This document shows positions 47,561 to 60,816 of a stretch of 64,000 nucleotides of DNA, piece by piece. Source of the stretch: Acanthacorydalis orientalis (Eukaryota > Arthropoda > Insecta > Megaloptera > Corydalidae); NCBI GenBank assembly GCA_034766995.1, contig CM068321.1, positions 7,946,526 to 8,010,525 of the forward strand, read 5' to 3'. Position 1 is the stretch's first letter. The number at the start of each line of letters is the position of its first letter. Below the pieces are notes generated by a model. It was not told the origin of the DNA, searched no databases, and saw nothing but the letters and a program-made list of their open reading frames with translations. Position numbers and translations under genes: made by a program.

Positions 47561-50500
47561 TGATTAATTTTGTACACTTTTCTTCTACTCAACAAAAGCT
47601 ACTTTAATATTAACAAATACTTTGATGTTTGAAAAATATTCACTACTGTCATATGGAAACTCATCTTGAATGACCCTTTAGTTCAACATGAGAATGCGCT
47701 ATTATTTTGTTAAAGAAATGTTTAAAAACCCTGTAAATTTTCATGGCGGGATGACGTTTTATTATTATAGTAATAGAAAAATAATTCAATCATAGTGAAT
47801 CAGTAAGATACTTGTATTTCGGATTAGTGTTTTTTATTAGTCTCGTTTTATTTAATAAAATTTCCATAAAAGGTCGTGATTTATTGAACAATTTAATATA
47901 AATTAACTGTAATTACAAGATCAAACTTTTATCAGTACTTAAATATTATTAAATTTCATCTTTCTGTATATAAAATATTAATAAAAATCCATTTTTGAAG
48001 TTAAAAAAATAATAATAGTTTTATTATAAATTTTTTTTATCAAAAGTCTGTTAAAATTTGGTGAAAGACCAATCTATTTTCAGCTCATCTTTAGATCCAT
48101 TTTTAACTCATTTATTAATGTCTGTTTATGAAAGCTAATCAAAATGTGAATGTAAATTTCCATAAAAATATGGAAATAACAATGATGTGGCTCGTCAGTG
48201 ATAGTAACCGCTGTGATGTCCGTTGTCTGGTGACATTTGTATCTCTTGCATAAATCGCCATCCACCTGTGATGAGAACATACAATCCACATATGTGTACA
48301 AATGTATGTGTATAAAAGTGTTTTCTGTATTTGGAATTAATTGAAAATCACCATATTGCTGTCAGATGCACAGCATCGAATAAACATGGCAACTCTAATT
48401 AAATTTATAAATGTAGCAGGTGTTTCTGTTTCTAATGAAGTTCATTTTTGAATGGAATTAATATGAAAAGCTCGCATATTCAAAATTACAGAGGCTTAAA
48501 TAAGAGGCATGTAGAATTGAATAGTAAAATGTTTTATAATTAAAAAATATACAAATAGTTGACATTCCTAATCATGAAAGTCATTTTTGCTAAATAATAA
48601 AAAAATGTTTATAATTCTAAAGATACAGAAAATTATTGCAAATTATTAAGAAAGACAAGAAGTGAATTGAAAGCATAAGATGTTCTAAAAATTTTGTAAA
48701 GGGCTAGTTATATTCAATGTTTAAAATTATTTAACGATTCGTTATGATTTAATATGAATTATTAAAATTTATTAATTAAAAAAATGTAGAAACTAATGAA
48801 ACGTTTCTATAAAAATTAATATTTGACTAAAAATATTGTAAACTTTATTCATATTTGACTCATGAAATATATGGGTTAACTATTGATTTATGATAACATA
48901 CTTACGATACTAACAATCAGTCATATAATTATTACTGATTATCTTGTGTAATAAACATAGATAACATTCGTTGATAAAAGATAATACTATTTATCTGATA
49001 GTATACATCAGATATTTGATCAAAATGAGCTTTTATTTCATTTAAAAAACAATCTCGTTAATTACTGTTAAATACTTTCGCTGTCATTAAACGAATATAA
49101 GTTTATTCTGTACAGTTTTATAAATAGTTCATGATTCAATATTCAAAAACAGCTTAATCTGATTCATCATACTAAGTGTATTCTTCCAGAATAACGCAGA
49201 TTTCATACAACGTGTGTGGGCATACAATTGATCAACAGTTCTAGTTAGGAATTTTTATCCCTTTCTCCTTCACATATTTTACAAAGATATTGCTATCTTC
49301 GTATCATATTTTTTATTGAACAATTCTATTCATTTATTACATTGACTGACAAGTTAATGCTAGCGCATGATAGTTGTTCATCTTATTTTTGCATTCACAC
49401 CTTGCCAACTACTACATAGACTTTTTTTAGAATATAGTGTTAGTCTTTTCATAGTTGTTTTAATTAATTTCGGTACTCAAAACTGTCATTGATGAAAAAA
49501 TAAAAACAAAGATATACTTAACTTCCTTCTTTGTTTTTATACATTCACATTTTACACTTTGTATGTTTTTTATTACAAAAAATTTTGCATATTAATTTTA
49601 GTCAGTAATCTCCTTAACTTAAATAAGTAAAAATTCAAAGATGTTGTAATTGAAATTATTTAAATATTATTTTTCGAAAAATTAAACTTCAAAATATATG
49701 AAAACTAAAGTTTACTTCGAGGGTTTGTAATTTCCTTCGAAAATAACCATTTATTATCATATTTCTTGAATTTTGGCCTCAAAACATATAGAGACAGTTT
49801 TTGTGTTTAAGTTTTAGTAATTTTAATTTAATACCGGTGCTCTTTAATCCAAAACCAACAGTTTGAAATTGGCGACGTATTTTATAGTTTTTTCCTTGAA
49901 ACATTTTAAATTAAATATTACAGGTGGTTATATTTACTTTAGTTATAAATAATTTGTTTTAGTTTTTTGATATAAAGTTAAGAAAAATAACTTTTAATCT
50001 TTAACTAAACTCATGTTTTTTGTATCTATAATGGGTATCGTAATACAGTTTTCACAATGTGGCTAAATTCATTTTCACAAATGAATTCTTTTTTCATTCC
50101 ACGAAATAAAAGAAATGTTTCTGGTCGAAAATGTTTAATAAATCATTATTTTTCATTAATGGTGTTTTTTATGCGCACTTTGATAGCAGTGCTGTCATTT
50201 TCAGAACATTAAGGTACAGAAAATCTACTTTTTTCTCTTTCGTACCATTCTAAAGATGATGGAAACGCCACTGAAATGTGTATAAATATGCTAGTTAGAT
50301 ATTTCTGATGTATTACTAGGTCTAACCATGTTTATTAAATTGTTAAATTTATGAAGAATAAATTAATAACTACAAATAGATATATTAGCACATTAACTAT
50401 TGCTAATTAGTAAGAGCTAGTTTTAGTATTTAGTAAAAGATTGTGTATAGCGCTATTTATTTTTTTTTAAAAAGCAATTTGTTTATAGTATCAACTAAAA

Positions 50501-51522
50501 AAGTCTATTGGTCAACCCAATATTTTTACTCTAAGACAAATCTCTAGTATCTGATATAATTCAATCAAAAAAGATGTATTATGACAATTTTTTTTCCAGT
50601 GTACTGCTATTTATTCCACTAATTTTCATTGTCAACTTGAAAAGCTTACAGTTTAATATGAAAATAAATTTGCATTATGTGCAATAAAAAGGATATGCAC
50701 AATTACACATTTGAAAACAGGAAGATATTAAAAACATCTTAATCATACTTTCGCTTTTAAAAGTATAAATTTTTATAAAAGTGGCATATATAATTTTATT
50801 TTTCAGAGTTAATAGTCAGATGCAATGTGCATCTTGAATTCAAGTAGGCGACATAAACGATTTGAATAACAGAATTAATGATGTTATTGAAACAGATGAT
50901 CTTGACACGCTGAAACATATGTAGCTCGAATTGAATTATCGTTTGAGTAGATTGAATGTATAAAAATAGTGACCACGATGAGTAGGTGTTATTTATAGAA
51001 CAACTTGGAATTTTTTTAACACAAAAATAAGTGTAATTTATTCGATAAATTACTATTTATAAATAATCATTTGTATATTATACAGAAAATAAATGTACTT
51101 TGTCGTTTTTTATATTTCTTTTCACTACTCATATCAAGATACAATTTTATTATTACCTTAAATTAATATAAATAAAAAAATCAACTAAGACTCAGTAGTT
51201 CAATTTTTCAAATTTAACTTTAGTATATTATCATGATATTATAAAATATTAATCACTAAAATAAAAATAATACATTCTTCTAGTAGTCTTCATCATTTTG
51301 AATTATTTGAGTGTTTATTCTTTATTACTAGTTTCGACATGTGTACCCTTTAAATAGATCTAAAGACTAGGTCTGAGTCATGAACATCTATTTAATGAAC
51401 ACATATCGAATTTAGCACTCGAACAGAGACACTTCGGTGATCCAAAAGAACGAGACCACCAGAACAATGTACCAACAGAATTCGTACTGTGATACATATT
51501 GTAAAACATGGAGATAAGATTA

Positions 51523-51524
<2 letters not shown>
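47561..51524. other. No gene recognised (about 4 kb)
   Basis: AT-rich. 48160-48300 is slightly more complex (CGCTGTGATGTCCGTTGTC) but has no domain or structure I can name. No transposase similarity. Confidence 0.45.

Positions 51525-51566
<42 letters not shown>
51525..51566. repeat. (TA)n microsatellite
   Basis: About 21 TA units. Confidence 0.96.
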
Positions 51567-51571
<5 letters not shown>

Positions 51572-52467
51572 ATCTTAATTTAATAAAAAAATTAGCAGAA
51601 TTGATATTTAAATATTTCCTAGTGTACTTTGAAACTTAAGAATATTTTCATTTAATCTAATAATAATGTTTACAAGTATAGCTGATTAGAAAAAAAATCG
51701 AATGGAAAAGTTTCTAAAATGAACATAGCGTTATTTTTGATTTATTCATTTCTTTAATCTATTTTTAAATAGTTTTATTGATTAATGTAGTAATTTGAAA
51801 ACGCAGAGGTGCAGTTAATTTCAAATACAAGAGTTTCTATGAAAAATTGAAAATTTAAGTACCTGCGTTTTATTACTATTTGATTTAAATTTAAATGTAT
51901 GATCATTGTTAAATGGCAGTTGTTCTTCGATTAAATTTCGACCATGGGTTTTTCATGGAAATTTCAACATCTGGATATTTTATAAATAATTTAAATAGAC
52001 GAATCAAAACTGTTAAATTTCTTCATTCCTCTTAATTTTTCTACATGAATTCTACAATTATTTTATTTAGGTTATTCTAATTAAAATGCATGTTTAGAAT
52101 GACGTACAAGGTGCTTCAGAAGAACGAGGAAATTTCAAAACGCAATAATTAAATGAATTTTTATTTTTGTATTTTCGCAAGAATCCGTATTTATCTAGCG
52201 TATTCTGAATTTGGGTACACCAATTGTATTTAGATAGATTGTTTACAGAGTTGTTTAGTTTTAATAATCTGCCATAGAATTTACGAGGAAAACGGTGTTC
52301 GTCCATTTTTACTAATTTGACACAATATTTCAGTCCTCGTTTGAATACGTCTTGTTCAAGTCTTGTGTGCCTGTCTCGAGTCTAATCATGATAATTTTTA
52401 GGTATAAACCGAATCGGGTAGTCGCAGGCTTTCAATACTCCTGTTAGGCGATCTCGTAGAATCGCCA
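51567..52467. other. No gene recognised
   Basis: AT-rich. A 70-residue minus-strand frame at 52094-52306 has no recognisable domain. 52330-52460 is a little less AT-rich. Confidence 0.4.
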
Positions 52468-52505
52468 TATATATATATATATATATAGTTTTATATATAT
52501 ATATA

Positions 52506-52549
<44 letters not shown>
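52468..52549. repeat. Compound (TA)n with two TAGTTTTA interruptions
   Basis: TA tracts of 20, 11 and 40 bases separated by identical TAGTTTTA spacers. Confidence 0.93.
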
Positions 52550-52554
<5 letters not shown>

Positions 52555-52649
52555 ACTACGTTGTGATATATATGTGATAATAATTATATTGACATAAATG
52601 AGTTTAAAAAAATATGTTTATTGTTTCATTCGGTTACATGTTTAGGTTT

Positions 52650-52735
52650 ATAACTGACAAGTGGGCGAGCGCAGCGAACCTGGCGGTTTGTAACTGCAGC
52701 CAGCAGAGGGCGAAGCCTCCTAGTAACTATATAAT
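52650..52735. other. Short GC-rich patch of unknown origin
   Basis: GTGGGCGAGCGCAGCGAACC and GAGGGCGAAGCCTCC stand out in AT-rich DNA. The patch has no coding frame with a domain. It is adjacent to the dispersed repeat listed next. Confidence 0.4.
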
Positions 52736-52805
52736 AAAAAAATAAATTCTTAAATATAGTTTCTAATGATCAAGTTCAAGTAAGTGGTTACAAAAAAATG
52801 ATGAA
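52720..52805 (+). repeat. Dispersed repeat, copy 1 (copy 2 at 55367-55450)
   Basis: Both copies share in order TAACTAT, AAAAAATAAA.TCTTAA, TATAGTTTCTA, GTGGTT and AAAA blocks, with overall moderate identity. Family unknown. Confidence 0.65.
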
Positions 52806-52902
52806 TCAGTACGAATGTATTGTCAAATTGAGAATGAGGAAAAGTTTAGATATATGAAAATAATATTTGATTATATTACAGAATCTTCTGTTACGTTGCA
52901 TT

Positions 52903-52904
<2 letters not shown>

Positions 52905-52943
<39 letters not shown>
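52905..52943. repeat. (TA)n microsatellite
   Basis: About 19 TA units. Confidence 0.95.
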
Positions 52944-52949
<6 letters not shown>

Positions 52950-53189
52950 TCTAACTACTGAAAAATGTTATAATGTGAATAGAATATTATTTTTTTTTAA
53001 AAAAAAGTAATTTCTTATTCTTGTTTTAACTATTGATTTTAATAAATACAAAAGTGTTTTTCTTTGCGGTACTGAAATTATGTCAAAGTTGTCAGAACGT
53101 ATTTGCCAATTATTAAATTTAAAAATAAGAAACAATTTACCTGTATGGTGTTATTTGCGAAATTCGTTCAAGTAGTTAGGTAAGCGCTT

Positions 53190-53935
53190 AATTAAGGGAA
53201 TCGGTTTACTTCATTTCAGAAGTGAAATCATCATAGCAGCAACTTCTAAAGACATCAACTTTTATTAACTTGTATGATGTGAAAGTATCTCGGAACGGTA
53301 CGCGCGCCGACGTACAAACTTTTTGTAGTTCTTGCACCGCTCGTTCTAATTCATAAAAAGACAACCCGCGTCCCGTCCTTTCCGTCACGTTATCTCAACT
53401 GCTGGGCCTATTAGTACGTTTGCCGGAACAATTACGAAGTTGTCATATTAAGTTAACTCTGGAAAAAGTTCTTCGCTAAAAACAACGACGGATGTGCACT
53501 ACGTCTACAGGAACACTCCGTAGCGTCGCCGTCGTTGCCGCGTCGCACCGTCGTTCTTATTACTTCCGTCGAAATAAGGAAATTTAATTTCAGTAATGTT
53601 TCAGCGTGAATGAAAGCCGACAAAGTAACAGCAACACCGTCGTCTTCGTCGTCATCGGCGTCATCGTCTCGGCACTAAAATTAAGTCTTCGTTTTACTTT
53701 TGATGCTCGTTCTCTTCGATTTTATTGCTTCGTGATTGACTTCTGTTTCTGTAATTTACATTTCGGTCACGCCTTCGGAATAAATTTCTGAGCGCGATGC
53801 CGTTTTTGACATGTAAATGAAACATATTTAGCATATCTTGCAGTCTGGTTGTTTTTATTACAGACGAAAATTTATTTTTTCCCTTTGACTTGTACCTCCT
53901 TCTTCCTACATCCGACCTCACTACTTTCCTACTAA
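53190..53935. promoter_or_regulatory. CpG-rich island, candidate regulatory element or exon
   Basis: The strongest composition shift in the second half of the window, with many CG dinucleotides. Examples are GGTACGCGCGCCGACGTAC near 53296 and GTCGCCGTCGTTGCCGCGTC near 53524, plus repeated GTCGTC triplets near 53640. On the minus strand a 60-codon open stretch (53206-53388) reads like protein (LSFYELERAVQELQKVCTSA) but has no ATG at its start and no domain I recognise. Function unknown; regulatory role inferred from composition. Confidence 0.35.
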
Positions 53936-54078
53936 TTGCTGTCGGTGTTTTTGTAATTTATTTTCTTTATGAATAACGTATTCGAATTGAAATTGGATGG
54001 AAATATGAAAAATACATTGATTGTTTACTGGTTCATACATATATACACACGTGTATGTGTACATGTGTGTGTGTGAAT

Positions 54079-54104
54079 GTATATATATATATATATATAT
54101 ATAT
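54079..54104. repeat. (TA)n microsatellite
   Basis: 13 TA units after a (GT)-rich stretch. Confidence 0.93.
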
Positions 54105-54487
54105 CATTAAACCGTACAAAATGGAAAATCATGAGGGGTTTTTATTCAGTAATGGATTGATAGAGGTTGCTAATTATATGTATATATATATACATACATA
54201 TATATATACTTTGATTTTCAATACCTGCTATGTTTATTTTTATAAATTCAAAATTATAAAGAAAAAAATGTGAGAAAAAAGGATGCGTGTAACATACTTG
54301 TCAGACGTGAAACTTCTCTGCCATCGGTTGAAATGTAGAGTTTTAAGAGCATGATATCATGCAGGATAAATGAATAGTTTCTATTTTGTTTATGTATAAA
54401 AATTTAAAAAGTATTTAAAATTCAAAAAGAGTGCATAATTAGAAAAGTAGAGAGTACAAAAGTTTGTTGGTCAAAAAAGTACACATG

Positions 54488-54506
54488 ATCTCTCTCTCTC
54501 TCTCTC

Positions 54507-54559
<53 letters not shown>

Positions 54560-54560
54560 T
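54488..54560. repeat. Compound microsatellite (CT)n(AT)n(GTAT)n
   Basis: (TC)n, then TATATA, then about ten TATG units. Confidence 0.95.
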
Positions 54561-55731
54561 ATTGTTGTAACTAACAAATTAACATAAAACAATTCCTGGA
54601 ACAAAGAGAATCTATTATATATTTTATTATGTACTAATAAATATAAGCAGAGAAATTATTGATTGATTTAGAAAGAAAACATAACACTATTGGACAGATC
54701 TCCACATATTTATTTTTATATCTTCAATTTCAGTTGTTATTTTTTTCAGTGTGTTACTTATATTGCTAATGTTCCGTATTTGATTAACGGCATAAATAAT
54801 ACAATTGAAATGATAAAATCGAAAATAAAGGTATGAGATTAAATTTTAAAAAAATTTAGAAATTTACAAAAATTAACATGCTATTTTAAAAGAACAGATA
54901 AAGACTAATATCGATTTGTTCTTTTATATACTAAAAATTGAATGATTGCAAAGAGTTTAGCATAATACATTAACGTGCTCATATGCGTCAATCAGTGATA
55001 GTTTTATAACTATTTTAGAAGAAACGAGAAACAGTTTTGGTTATTTTTGAATGAATTGAATTGGATAGTGTTAAAGATAGATCTAAAACGCTGCTTAACT
55101 CTCAACTATATATTTATAACTTTTACGTTTTTAATCTTTATAAATTTAAATGTCACCCTAAACGTATGAAGAACAATCAACATAATTAAATATATTTTCC
55201 ATGTGTGACTCAAAAGCAATCCGTATCAGGAATTCTTTTATGTTTACTGAAGGTATATAAGGTAGATAAAAGGTAGGTAGATAAGTAAATAGGCAGATCG
55301 GTAGATAAAAGTATTTTTATATAACTAACAGCACTGGTATATATAAACCATTGCTGTATTATTGAAAAATATAACTATCTAATGAAAAAATAAAATCTTA
55401 ATTATAGTTTCTAGCGATAAAATTTAAATATGTGGTTGCTAAAAGATAATATATAAAAAAATAATATAAAAACAAATAAAGTTTAAGACTAATGTGTTCT
55501 TTTATAAATTGAACCCCACCATCTAACTAAACTTACAAACTAAACCATGTACAAAAAAAAATTAAGTAACGTTAGTTTAATTTTTGATATAGAATTGTTT
55601 AATCTTGGTTGTCTAAAATAATCTTAAACTGATTTATGTTGAATTTATTTTCCAAAAATTTTACTTTGTTTTCTAAAGAATTTTGTTATAATTATGTTTT
55701 ATTCGTGGTAAATGACTTGCATGCATATACC

Positions 55732-55766
<35 letters not shown>

Positions 55767-56675
55767 ATACATTTATCCGGTACTGTCCTTTCAATTCACA
55801 ATATTTGCCGAGCAGATTCTAGGAAAACAATAGTGCTGACAGAACATATCACAATAGAGAGATATATGCATTCGGTATGTTAGCTTGTACAGTTTTATAT
55901 TTATAGAACAATTGTAAAAATGTAAATATTTAAATGAAATTATATATATATATATATATATGTTTGTGTGCATGTGTGTGTGTGTGCACATACACACACT
56001 CAATCATTCCAATTCGCGGAAACTTCAATAGTTTCAATCCACTAATCAAAGATGGAATTACATTCGACAATTAAAAGCAGATGATTTGTGATTGATGAGT
56101 ATATGTATATATAAATTAAGTGGACTGAAAAATAGTATATGAAATGCAAATTGATACTTAAATTTGCTTTCAAATTCCAATTACTTTCTTCATTTCAAAT
56201 AAATTATTAGTTTTGAGCATAAGTATAAAATTGTAGATGTAGAATAACAGAAATGAAAATATTTTTTTCATATGGATCTATCGCCTTTAAAGTGTAAATA
56301 AGCAGAGCAAAATATGCGATTTACATAAAAGAGTAAAATGTAACATTTTCATAATTTTCTATATAAATATTCTTTGACATTAGAATAAATGTGTGCTTTA
56401 ATAATTTAATTAAAATTTGAAAGGTACGTTCTGTTGTTCATGCTATGATGGGCATAAATAATATAAGTCTGATAATTTCACTTCAAAATTTTCGAATGGA
56501 AGATTAAGAGGACTTGAAATATGTTTTGTATGAATATATCAACTTTAAAATTTAAATAAGTCTATTAATCATTTGAAGAAACTCGCTTATCATGAAGGAT
56601 TTTTTTAACTTAAGAAGAGATGGAAGTTAGACACAGCAAAATTAAATGATTACGGTAGATAATACAGCAAATCTT
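54561..56675. other. No gene recognised; repeat copy at 55367-55450, (TA)n at 55738-55762 and 55940-55961
   Basis: AT-rich. Includes a diverged GGTAGATAA-type short repeat near 55260-55310. No coding signal. Confidence 0.45.
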
Positions 56676-57455
56676 ACTTAAAAGCGATGAGTTTTTCTAT
56701 AGAAAGTACACTTGTGTTACCACATGCATTTTTTAATGAGTTTTTTTTTATTAAACTGTCTTTTTGTCCGTGAACTATTTGGTTCAGTTGATTTAAAAAG
56801 TTAGGGTTATACTCTGGAGATACCCTTTGCAAGATAGTCAAACAACAATATTTTCTTAGCATCGCTGAAAATAGAAGCCATAATTATTCTTACAAACAAA
56901 ATGGGCTTTGCCTTAGTTCATTTTGCTTCCATTGTATTGACTACTTTTTTGTTTTCAATGTATAATGGTGGAATCAAGATTGATCAGTGGTTACAAATCG
57001 ATAAACAAAATCAGTCTTATCTTTCATAAAATGGTCCACATGCTCATTAGAAATTTATATTTAGTTGCGTTTTTGTTTAATTGTCAGCAAACGCGGCACC
57101 CACTTTGACGATAGCTTTTTTATACCGAATTCTTCGGTTAAGATATGAAATTCTTATCCATCTGTGATATTTACAGCCTTAGTAATTTCAACCACCTTTA
57201 ATCAATTCTTCACTTTCTAAATTATATAACTTTATTGATGATTTTTGGTGTCATTGCAATTTCTAAGCATCAACTATGTAAGTAAGTTTGTTGTACGACC
57301 ACATTTAAATTCCGCAGTCCATTTTTTTACAGTCTTTTTTAAGTCAATATTCACCCTCATCTAACAGATTTTTCATCTCATTAAAAATTTCCGCTGTTCG
57401 AAAATCTTTTTAATAAAAAAAATATCACTGCACGATGCTCAATTTTATTCACTTT
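56676..57455 (-). pseudogene. Mariner transposase remnant (KIEHRAVI type), truncated
   Basis: The minus strand from about 57455 reads KVNKIEHRAVIFFLLKR, then TAEIFNEMKNLLDEGE (first helix-turn-helix) and TVKKWTAEF-like residues. The second helix-turn-helix is degraded, with VEITKAVNI visible. Then LGIKKLSSKWVPRLLT, FVYRFVTTDQS..HHYTLKTKK (first catalytic Asp region), and VFWDAK-like residues. After a frameshift come FLNQLNQIVHGQKDSLIKK and the degraded second Asp motif near 56700. The copy ends there, so the third Asp and the C-terminus are missing. Stops are frequent. Confidence 0.8.
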
Positions 57456-58244
57456 AAAAATACATTGACTTGGTTTTATTTAAACATCTATTTACAGAAA
57501 ATTTTTAATAGATCGACATGATATTTCATATCTATTCATAAAACAGGTGTGACAATAAAACGCAATAAATTTTTGGACGATGCATCAACAATTGCGTGCC
57601 ATATCGTAAACTTTTCAAATTTCTTTATATATTTTAGTATTTTTGATTGGAAATACATTTTTTAATACAATAACTAAAGCTAATTTGTGTTCTGATTCAT
57701 AACTTAACACTTTAATGATCAAGCACGCCGATTGGCATCCTATGTGAAATAATTTCTATTAATAAATAATTCAATCAAATTTCATATCAATATCGCAATT
57801 AGTTTTAAAGATAACACTTTAAAGAAAACACTCTGTTTTCTCTCATTTTTTGAAACTTTTCCCGGTAACAAGTCATTGTTCATAGTAAAAACCTCCGGTC
57901 GATAGTGTTAACAACGTGAAGATAACATCATATAAAAATTATTCACGAAGAAAAGACATATTTAATATATAGTTAACATAAGGTTTTTACAGAAATCAGA
58001 AAAATAAATGTATTAAAAAGACTTTTACACCACGTTTCTTCTTTATTATCATTTGAAATTCACTTTTATATATACAGTGGGATAAGAGTGAGGGTGTGTT
58101 TACAGGGTGTGGATGCATACCTTTAAATTACAGTTGATCATGTCAATAATATTGTCTTCTTCATGAATAATTAAATATAAATTCTAATAGTAACGATAAT
58201 GAAATTTGAATCAAGTATATAAATGCTAGTAAATGTTGTACAAT
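57456..58244. other. No gene recognised
   Basis: AT-rich. GTGGGATAAGAGTGAGGGTG near 58078 is unusual for this window but matches nothing I recognise. Confidence 0.4.
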
Positions 58245-59480
58245 GGTTTTCGATAACGATACAATTTTTTAATTTGAAATAAAACACAGAATTTGCACTT
58301 TATTGTAAATAAATGAAAAGTAATATCATATAAGTGACCGCCGTGTGCTTTCTTACAAGTAATCATTTTTTTGTTAAAAAAATTTACAACATCCCCACAC
58401 AACTGAGGCTCTACCTCACCAATTACTCTTCGGATTTCATCTTTTAGGTCGGAAATTGTTTTAAGATTATTAACGTATGCCTGTCCTTTAATCTATCTCC
58501 AAAGGAAGTAGTCTGGCAGTGTTAATTCGCAGCATCTCGCTCACCAATTAATATTTTCACTTTTGGAAATAACGCAATCAGGAAATTTCGTTGTCTATAA
58601 ATCAGTTGTTTCACCAGCTGTGCGGCTTGTCACATCGTCCTACTAGAATTACATGTCCTCTAGATCAATATCATCCAATTCTGCTTACAAAAAATTAGTT
58701 AGAATGTTTCGGTATCTTCTTCATTCACAGTAATCGCTTTACCAGCCTGATTCTTAAAAAAGTAAGGATAAATGACTTCATTGGACCAAACAGTCACTAT
58801 TTCTGTATGCAGTAGCTTTTCAATGATGACCTTCAGATTTTTTCGCCCGAGATTCGGCAGTTTTACTTGTTAACGTAACTGGAGGGTTCAAAATGAGCTT
58901 CATCGCTAAAATTGACTTTTTCAGAAGAACAGTGTTGTTGTTCCAGTATCCAATTAACAAATCTCCGACGTAGTGAATGGTCTGCTGGCTTCAATTCTTG
59001 TATTAATTGAACCTTATAACCCTTCAGCTAGAAATCCCTATGCAACACACGCCATTTAGTCGTCTGTGAAAGACCCAATTGCTGAAGAACGTCATGGAAT
59101 AGACATTCCTGGCTCTTCTGATACACTTTCACGAACCAAGTCAATAGTTTCTTCAGAACGAGCACTACAGACACGTGTTGCTGTTTCTTTATCTTTAACC
59201 GGTCCAGTCTCTTCAAATTTATTCACTAATCGAAGAATTGTTGATTCAGATAGATCAATATGTCGAGAATAAATATCACCTAATTTAATAAATGTATTTT
59301 TTAGAGAACGACCATTTTCATAACAATTGTATTATTTCAATGTGTTGTTTTGTTGTATACGAAGCCATAAATAAAAATTCCAATGTCAAAACTTAATAAA
59401 TGCCAAAAAAATATAGCTGTCAGTTTGATATTTGTGAAATATAACTTCTTAAAAAATTGCGTCATTATTGGATAACTCTT
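58245..59480 (-). mobile_element. Mariner-superfamily element with SDEAHF-type transposase (copy 2)
   Basis: About 1.24 kb, colinear with the copy at 33618-34910. Termini are degraded but share CAATTTTTTAA in inverted orientation near 58263 and 59450. Confidence 0.8.
58300..59325 (-). pseudogene. Tc1/mariner-superfamily transposase (DDE_3-like), broken
   Basis: On the minus strand the N-terminal part (frameshifted) includes VNKFEETGPVKDKETATRV. Then come HDVLQQLGLSQTTKWRVLHR (second helix-turn-helix), LKPADHSLRRRFVNWILEQQ, SDEAHFEPSSYVNK (about 58905-58860, first catalytic Asp intact), and QDDVTSRTAGETT (second Asp region, about 58640-58600). The third Asp region has lost its frame. ISDLKDEIRRVIGEVEPQLC-like residues lead to the C-terminus near 58300. 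It aligns with copy 1 along its whole length. Frameshifts and stops preclude activity. Confidence 0.8.
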
Positions 59481-59600
59481 TGGTTGAAATTTTGATATGT
59501 ATTGACAAGAATTTTTAAAATAGCTAAGCAAAAGAATCGCCACTAGAAATTATACACTCGTTTTCCAGGTAACACTATATGAATGTATGCATGTATATAT

Positions 59601-59604
<4 letters not shown>

Positions 59605-59633
<29 letters not shown>
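59605..59633. repeat. (TA)n microsatellite
   Basis: About 14 TA units, followed by a GT-rich stretch. Confidence 0.95.
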
Positions 59634-59639
<6 letters not shown>

Positions 59640-60816
59640 CACATATGTGTGTGTATGGATGTGTTATGTGTAGGTATGTATGTAATTATTTCTGTCTGGT
59701 ATGCATATTACAGACCTCATAAATTTTTAGCTTGAATATTAATCGCATGCATGTATAAAATATGTATTTTATACACGGTATTTTTGCTACTGAAATCGAA
59801 AATGTTACCACAAATAACGACTCGTTCATTATTATTTTCTTAATTAATTGTTTTCGGTATATTTTAGAACAGTGTTCAATAAACAGTAGAACATATAACA
59901 TACAATCTGAGTTTTTTCTTTCGGCTTTTTCTAACAAATATATATAAAAAACTAGTATACAATCAATTACAGTTTTATAGATGTTAAAATCTGTTATTTA
60001 CATATCGTACACAATTTTGAGATTCTCTGTTCACTTCATAGTGTATTTTTCTATTCCTCAGAATATATATATATTTAAAAAAAAATAATTAATCCAATAT
60101 ATTATTCAACTTAAAATAGAACCCACTTTAAAAAAAGATGAATGCATGTCAGTAATTTTTAATCTCACAAGTTTTTCTTTACACAAAGTTTCATGAAAGT
60201 GCTTTTATATAAAAAAAAGTTTTCTGAAGCTAGTTTTTTTTTAATACACTTATACTTAGGAAACTATATAATATTTATATTTCATAATACATTATCGAAC
60301 CTTTTTCAATAGTGAATCTTTTAAATTTATTATATTTTGACAAGTTTTCAATACGATTTCATTTCAACTTTTACGTGCGGTCATTAAATAAACCTTTCAG
60401 CATGAAATTCAATAAAATTCTTAACAATTTTAATAAAATTCGCAATACAAACTTCTATAAATTCTTCCTTTATCAATTCTTACTCGACTGTAAATTTTTT
60501 GCATTAACCTTTGAAGTTAATAACGTTAAAACAGTGACATCAAAGGAATAGCTGCTGCGAAAAAACGTATAAAATATTTTTATTGTATAATTCAATATCA
60601 TTTTATCAGTTAATCACTGATTTTTTTTAATTACACTTTTAATTTTAATATAAACTATATTTACTTAATAAGTTGTTTGTTTTTATCATTATTTAAAAAA
60701 TTAGCATTATTTGCATTGAAATTAGTGAATAGCTAAGTAAATATAAACTAGTTTTCAAAAATATACAAAATAACAAAATTATTGAATTTTTAATGATCTT
60801 ACGCACTTTCAAATCT
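59640..60816. other. No gene recognised
   Basis: AT-rich, no similarity seen. Confidence 0.5.

Noticed and set aside
58075..58105. ACAGTGGGATAAGAG as a Tc1 terminus
   Set aside because: It resembles Tc1 ends only loosely, and no inverted partner or transposase is nearby.
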